Origin: a virus
Length of the DNA stretch: 21,981 bases
Direction: 5' to 3' (one strand)
Virus record (IMG/VR): IMGVR_UViG_3300023184_000570
Location: 1 to 21,981 of that record
This document shows positions 20,528-21,981 of the stretch, one piece after another (the first letter of the stretch is position 1; each line of letters opens with the position of its first letter). A program made the position numbers and the translations under genes. The notes beneath the pieces were generated by a model. That model was not told the DNA's origin, made no database searches, and was given only the letters and a program-made list of their open reading frames with translations.

Positions 20528-21260
20528 AAAGCGTTACCTGGTTATCTCGGATTTACAAATCCCATTTCACCATGAAGCAGCAGTCAAGAATCTAATCAAG
20601 TTAGTTAAGAAAGAAAAGTTTGACCTCATCCTTAATACGGGTGACGAGTTGGACATGCAGAGCCAGAGCAAGTGGGCGAAGGGAACTCCACTAGAATGGG
20701 ATGGAACTCTCGATGCTGACAGAAGCCTTGCACAGGATATTCTCTATGAACTTGGCACAACAGATGTCACTAGAAGTAATCACACAGACAGGCTCTACCA
20801 CACTCTATTACGAGCACCTAGCCTCATTGGATTGCCAGAGCTTGAGTACTCCAAGTTTATGGACTTTGCAGGACTCGGAATCCGCTTCCACAAGCGACCA
20901 TTCGAGTTTCATAAGGGATGGGTCTTGGTACACGGTGACGAAGGATCGATGAACTCTAATGCTGGACTTACAGCTCTTGGGCTGGCTAAAAAGTTTGGCA
21001 AGTCTGTAGTCTGTGGACACACACATAGGGCAGGCATTAGTGCCTTCACAGAGGGCATAGGAGCCTCATACAGGACACTTTGGGGCTTAGAGGCAGGAAA
21101 TGTCATGGACAAGAAAAAAGCCTCTTATTTGAAGGCTGGAGCCGCTAATTGGCAGATGAGCGTGGCAGTCATTGAGACTCATGGCGACCATGTTTCGCCT
21201 ATGCTAGTGCCAATCAATAAGGATGGGTCATTTACCCTTTATGGACGACTTTACGCTTGA
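20517..21260 (+). CDS. Calcineurin-like metallophosphoesterase (arm B)
   Basis: 247 residues from ATG 20517 (MTTKKRYLVISDLQIP); ATG 20508 is the longer alternative. All metal motifs are kept, including the D-x-Q variant. Changes cluster near residue 50 (S-K-W-A-K-G-T-P versus S-R-F-A-Q-G-T-K), close to the G-D-E-L-D motif, while the C-terminal half is nearly identical. It ends at TGA 21258-21260, just before the second conserved leader. Confidence 0.85.
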   Translation: MTTKKRYLVISDLQIPFHHEAAVKNLIKLVKKEKFDLILNTGDELDMQSQSKWAKGTPLEWDGTLDADRSLAQDILYELGTTDVTRSNHTDRLYHTLLRAPSLIGLPELEYSKFMDFAGLGIRFHKRPFEFHKGWVLVHGDEGSMNSNAGLTALGLAKKFGKSVVCGHTHRAGISAFTEGIGASYRTLWGLEAGNVMDKKKASYLKAGAANWQMSVAVIETHGDHVSPMLVPINKDGSFTLYGRLYA

Positions 21261-21333
21261 TGTCACACGCACAATAGACGATATGCTAGACGATGTAGAA
21301 TCGTTACCATTTCGTTATCAAAATGTCCGCTAA
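21241..21333 (+). CDS. Possible 30-aa acidic ORF (arm B only)
   Basis: ATG 21241 lies inside the end of the phosphoesterase and the frame is open to TAA 21331-21333. It would encode MDDFTLDVTRTIDDMLDDVE and ten further residues (SLPFRYQNVR). The composition looks protein-like, but there is no equivalent in arm A and no clear ribosome site, so this may be chance. It would cover the CGTTA repeats of the leader. Confidence 0.2.
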   Translation: MDDFTLDVTRTIDDMLDDVESLPFRYQNVR

Positions 21334-21398
21334 TTCGTCTGGACTGTGTGCAACACTAATCCTGTAGCCAATCGAGGGCATTGGCACAAGGGGGACAA
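21261..21398 (+). promoter_or_regulatory. Conserved leader with hairpin (arm B)
   Basis: This non-coding gap matches 5656-5757. It keeps the TCGTTA…TTTCGTTATC direct repeats (about 21301-21319), GTCTGGACT, TGCAACACTAATCCTG and the hairpin TGT(A)GCCAAT/ATTGGCACA at 21363-21388 with one loop base changed (A to G). Preservation of both stem arms in a non-coding region between diverged arms supports a working DNA or RNA element. The following gene differs from arm A, so the element is not tied to one coding sequence. Confidence 0.5.
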
Positions 21399-21554
21399 AT
21401 GGACGGAACAGACATACTTGCCATAGCGACAGCTGTGGTATTAATTCTTGGTTTTATATTTGCCGAGGTTTCCAGAAAAAGCTATGAACGCGGATTGCGC
21501 GAAGGTTGGCATCGTGGTCGTGGCGTTAATCGTCAGGAGTTTTGGGAAGAATGA
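21399..21554 (+). CDS. Tiny single-pass membrane protein with R-G-x3-G-W-H motif (arm B)
   Basis: 51 residues, ATG 21399 to TGA 21552-21554: MDGTDI, a hydrophobic segment (LAIATAVVLILGFIFA), then S-Y-E-R-G-L-R-E-G-W-H-R-G-R-G-V-N-R-Q-E-F-W-E-E. The hydrophobic part has no resemblance to arm A, but the last ~22 residues follow the same motif. It directly follows the conserved hairpin with a GGGGGA site and overlaps the next start (ATGA). Confidence 0.65.
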   Translation: MDGTDILAIATAVVLILGFIFAEVSRKSYERGLREGWHRGRGVNRQEFWEE

Positions 21555-21835
21555 AATACGCAGAGATTCTTCAAAGTGCTACTGACATCATTCAAGATCG
21601 TGGTCTCAACGACTACGGTCACCCAGCAGATAACATGCAACACGCAGCTATGCTCATCTCAGCATACCTACAGTATCCGATTGAGGACTATCAAGTGTGT
21701 GGGATTCTTGCCCTTATCAAAATGGCCAGAGCAACCTCAGGAACAATTGATAAGCCAGACAATTACATCGATGGAGCCGCTTACTTCGCACTCATGGGCG
21801 AATTAGCCACAGAGGAGAATGAATTATATGTTTAA
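21551..21835 (+). CDS. DUF6378-like protein (arm B)
   Basis: 94 residues from ATG 21551 (MKYAEILQSATD); the in-frame start at 21542 is rejected because arm A starts at the equivalent of 21551 in an ATGA overlap. It keeps D-R-G-L-x-x-Y-G-H-P-A-D-N-M, I-S-A-Y-L, E-D-Y-Q-V, I-L-A-L-I-K-M-A-R, Y-I-D-G-A-A-Y and T-E-E-N-E-L-Y-V. About 58% identical to arm A by eye. The abrupt rise to near identity begins at its very end. Confidence 0.65.
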   Translation: MKYAEILQSATDIIQDRGLNDYGHPADNMQHAAMLISAYLQYPIEDYQVCGILALIKMARATSGTIDKPDNYIDGAAYFALMGELATEENELYV

Positions 21836-21981
21836 TTTAGCCGATTACGAGCCAGTAGAGGTGAGACTTGAAAAGTTTATCAAGGACTATCCAGATTTTC
21901 GCATTAGCACTGAGTTGGAAGTGGTGGAAGCAACTCGATACATCGTTAAGGCTTATCTCTTTAAGACTAGCCAAGATAGCA
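21828..21981 (+). CDS. Annealing-like protein, 5' part (cut by window end)
   Basis: Opens M-F-N-L-A-D-Y-E-P-V exactly as at 6453 and runs off the end after 51 codons. Over 154 bases there is one silent difference from 6453-6606. If the molecule is circular, this is the same gene as 6453-7145, and the true genome continues at 6607. Confidence 0.75.
   Translation, partial: MFNLADYEPVEVRLEKFIKDYPDFRISTELEVVEATRYIVKAYLFKTSQDS
21882..21981 (+). repeat. 100-bp exact direct repeat, second copy (window end)
   Basis: Identical base for base to 6507-6606; the match stops only because the sequence stops. See the first copy for the interpretation as a circular overlap. Confidence 0.95.

Noticed and set aside
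1-21981. Tandem prophage array of two related phages
   Set aside because: Same gene order twice at ~15.5 kb spacing suggested this, but there is no integrase, repressor, att-like repeat or host gene, and the exact 100-bp end overlap fits a circle plus a strain variant better.
1-21981. CRISPR array, toxin-antitoxin pair or restriction-modification system
   Set aside because: No regularly spaced repeats and no methylase, toxin or antitoxin motifs were found; the repeated DNA is the homologous arm only.

Overview
The window is phage DNA. Every supported gene reads on the + strand, and the genes are packed with stop/start overlaps (TAATG, ATGA, GTGA). By eye the base composition is only about 40-45% GC. 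The gene set is that of a very small tailed phage with a long flexible tail (siphovirus-like) and an HK97-type head: HNH nuclease, large terminase, portal, protease-capsid fusion, connectors, tail tube, frameshifted tail chaperone, short tape measure, minor tail protein and fibre. Several proteins look like those of phages of Actinobacteria: the lytic transglycosylase-like domain ending in a G-W-H tail, the FmdB-like zinc ribbon, the DUF6378-like protein, and the protease-capsid fusion. With the low GC this suggests, as inference only, a low-GC actinobacterial host such as a freshwater lineage. I see no integrase, repressor, tRNA, CRISPR array or cellular gene.

Layout. (A) 1-6506: end of a gp10-like gene, tape measure, minor tail protein, fibre, fibre companion, M15 endolysin, holin-like and second membrane proteins, a 74-aa conserved protein, a metallophosphoesterase, a conserved non-coding leader, an 88-aa ORF, a tiny membrane protein and a DUF6378-like protein. 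(B) 6507-8013: ssDNA-binding/annealing-like protein, small zinc-ribbon and membrane proteins, a PD-(D/E)XK resolvase-like nuclease, and two perfect DnaA boxes. (C) 8014-15577: lytic transglycosylase-like protein, HNH, terminase, portal, protease-capsid, a strong hairpin, connectors, tail tube, chaperone pair and gp10-like protein. (D) 15578-21981: a second, diverged copy of A, in the same order.

The most important structural observation is that the last 100 bases (21882-21981) exactly repeat 6507-6606. The simplest reading is that 6507-21881 is one complete circularised (or circularly permuted) phage genome of 15,375 bp. On that reading 1-6506 is the matching tail/lysis/early arm of a related strain, joined to the circle at the near-identical start of the annealing-protein gene. 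This would be a rho-shaped assembly path rather than a true tandem array.

Comparing the two arms shows how these phages vary. The minor tail, phosphoesterase, 74-aa and holin proteins are almost the same at protein level. The tape measure keeps its length (538 vs 539 aa) over a diverged middle. The fibre keeps its first ~123 residues but has unrelated tip domains, and its small companion gene is swapped with it. One 88-aa ORF is present in only one arm. A non-coding element with a 9-bp hairpin just upstream of the early genes is conserved in both.

How it works together: terminase and HNH package DNA through the portal into a protease-matured capsid. Connectors join a tail of roughly 80 nm, set by the tape measure. 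The fibre tip probably decides host binding. M15 peptidase plus small membrane proteins lyse the cell. Replication probably depends on the host, because the only DNA-metabolism genes seen are an annealing-type protein and a resolvase-like nuclease, next to host-type DnaA boxes.
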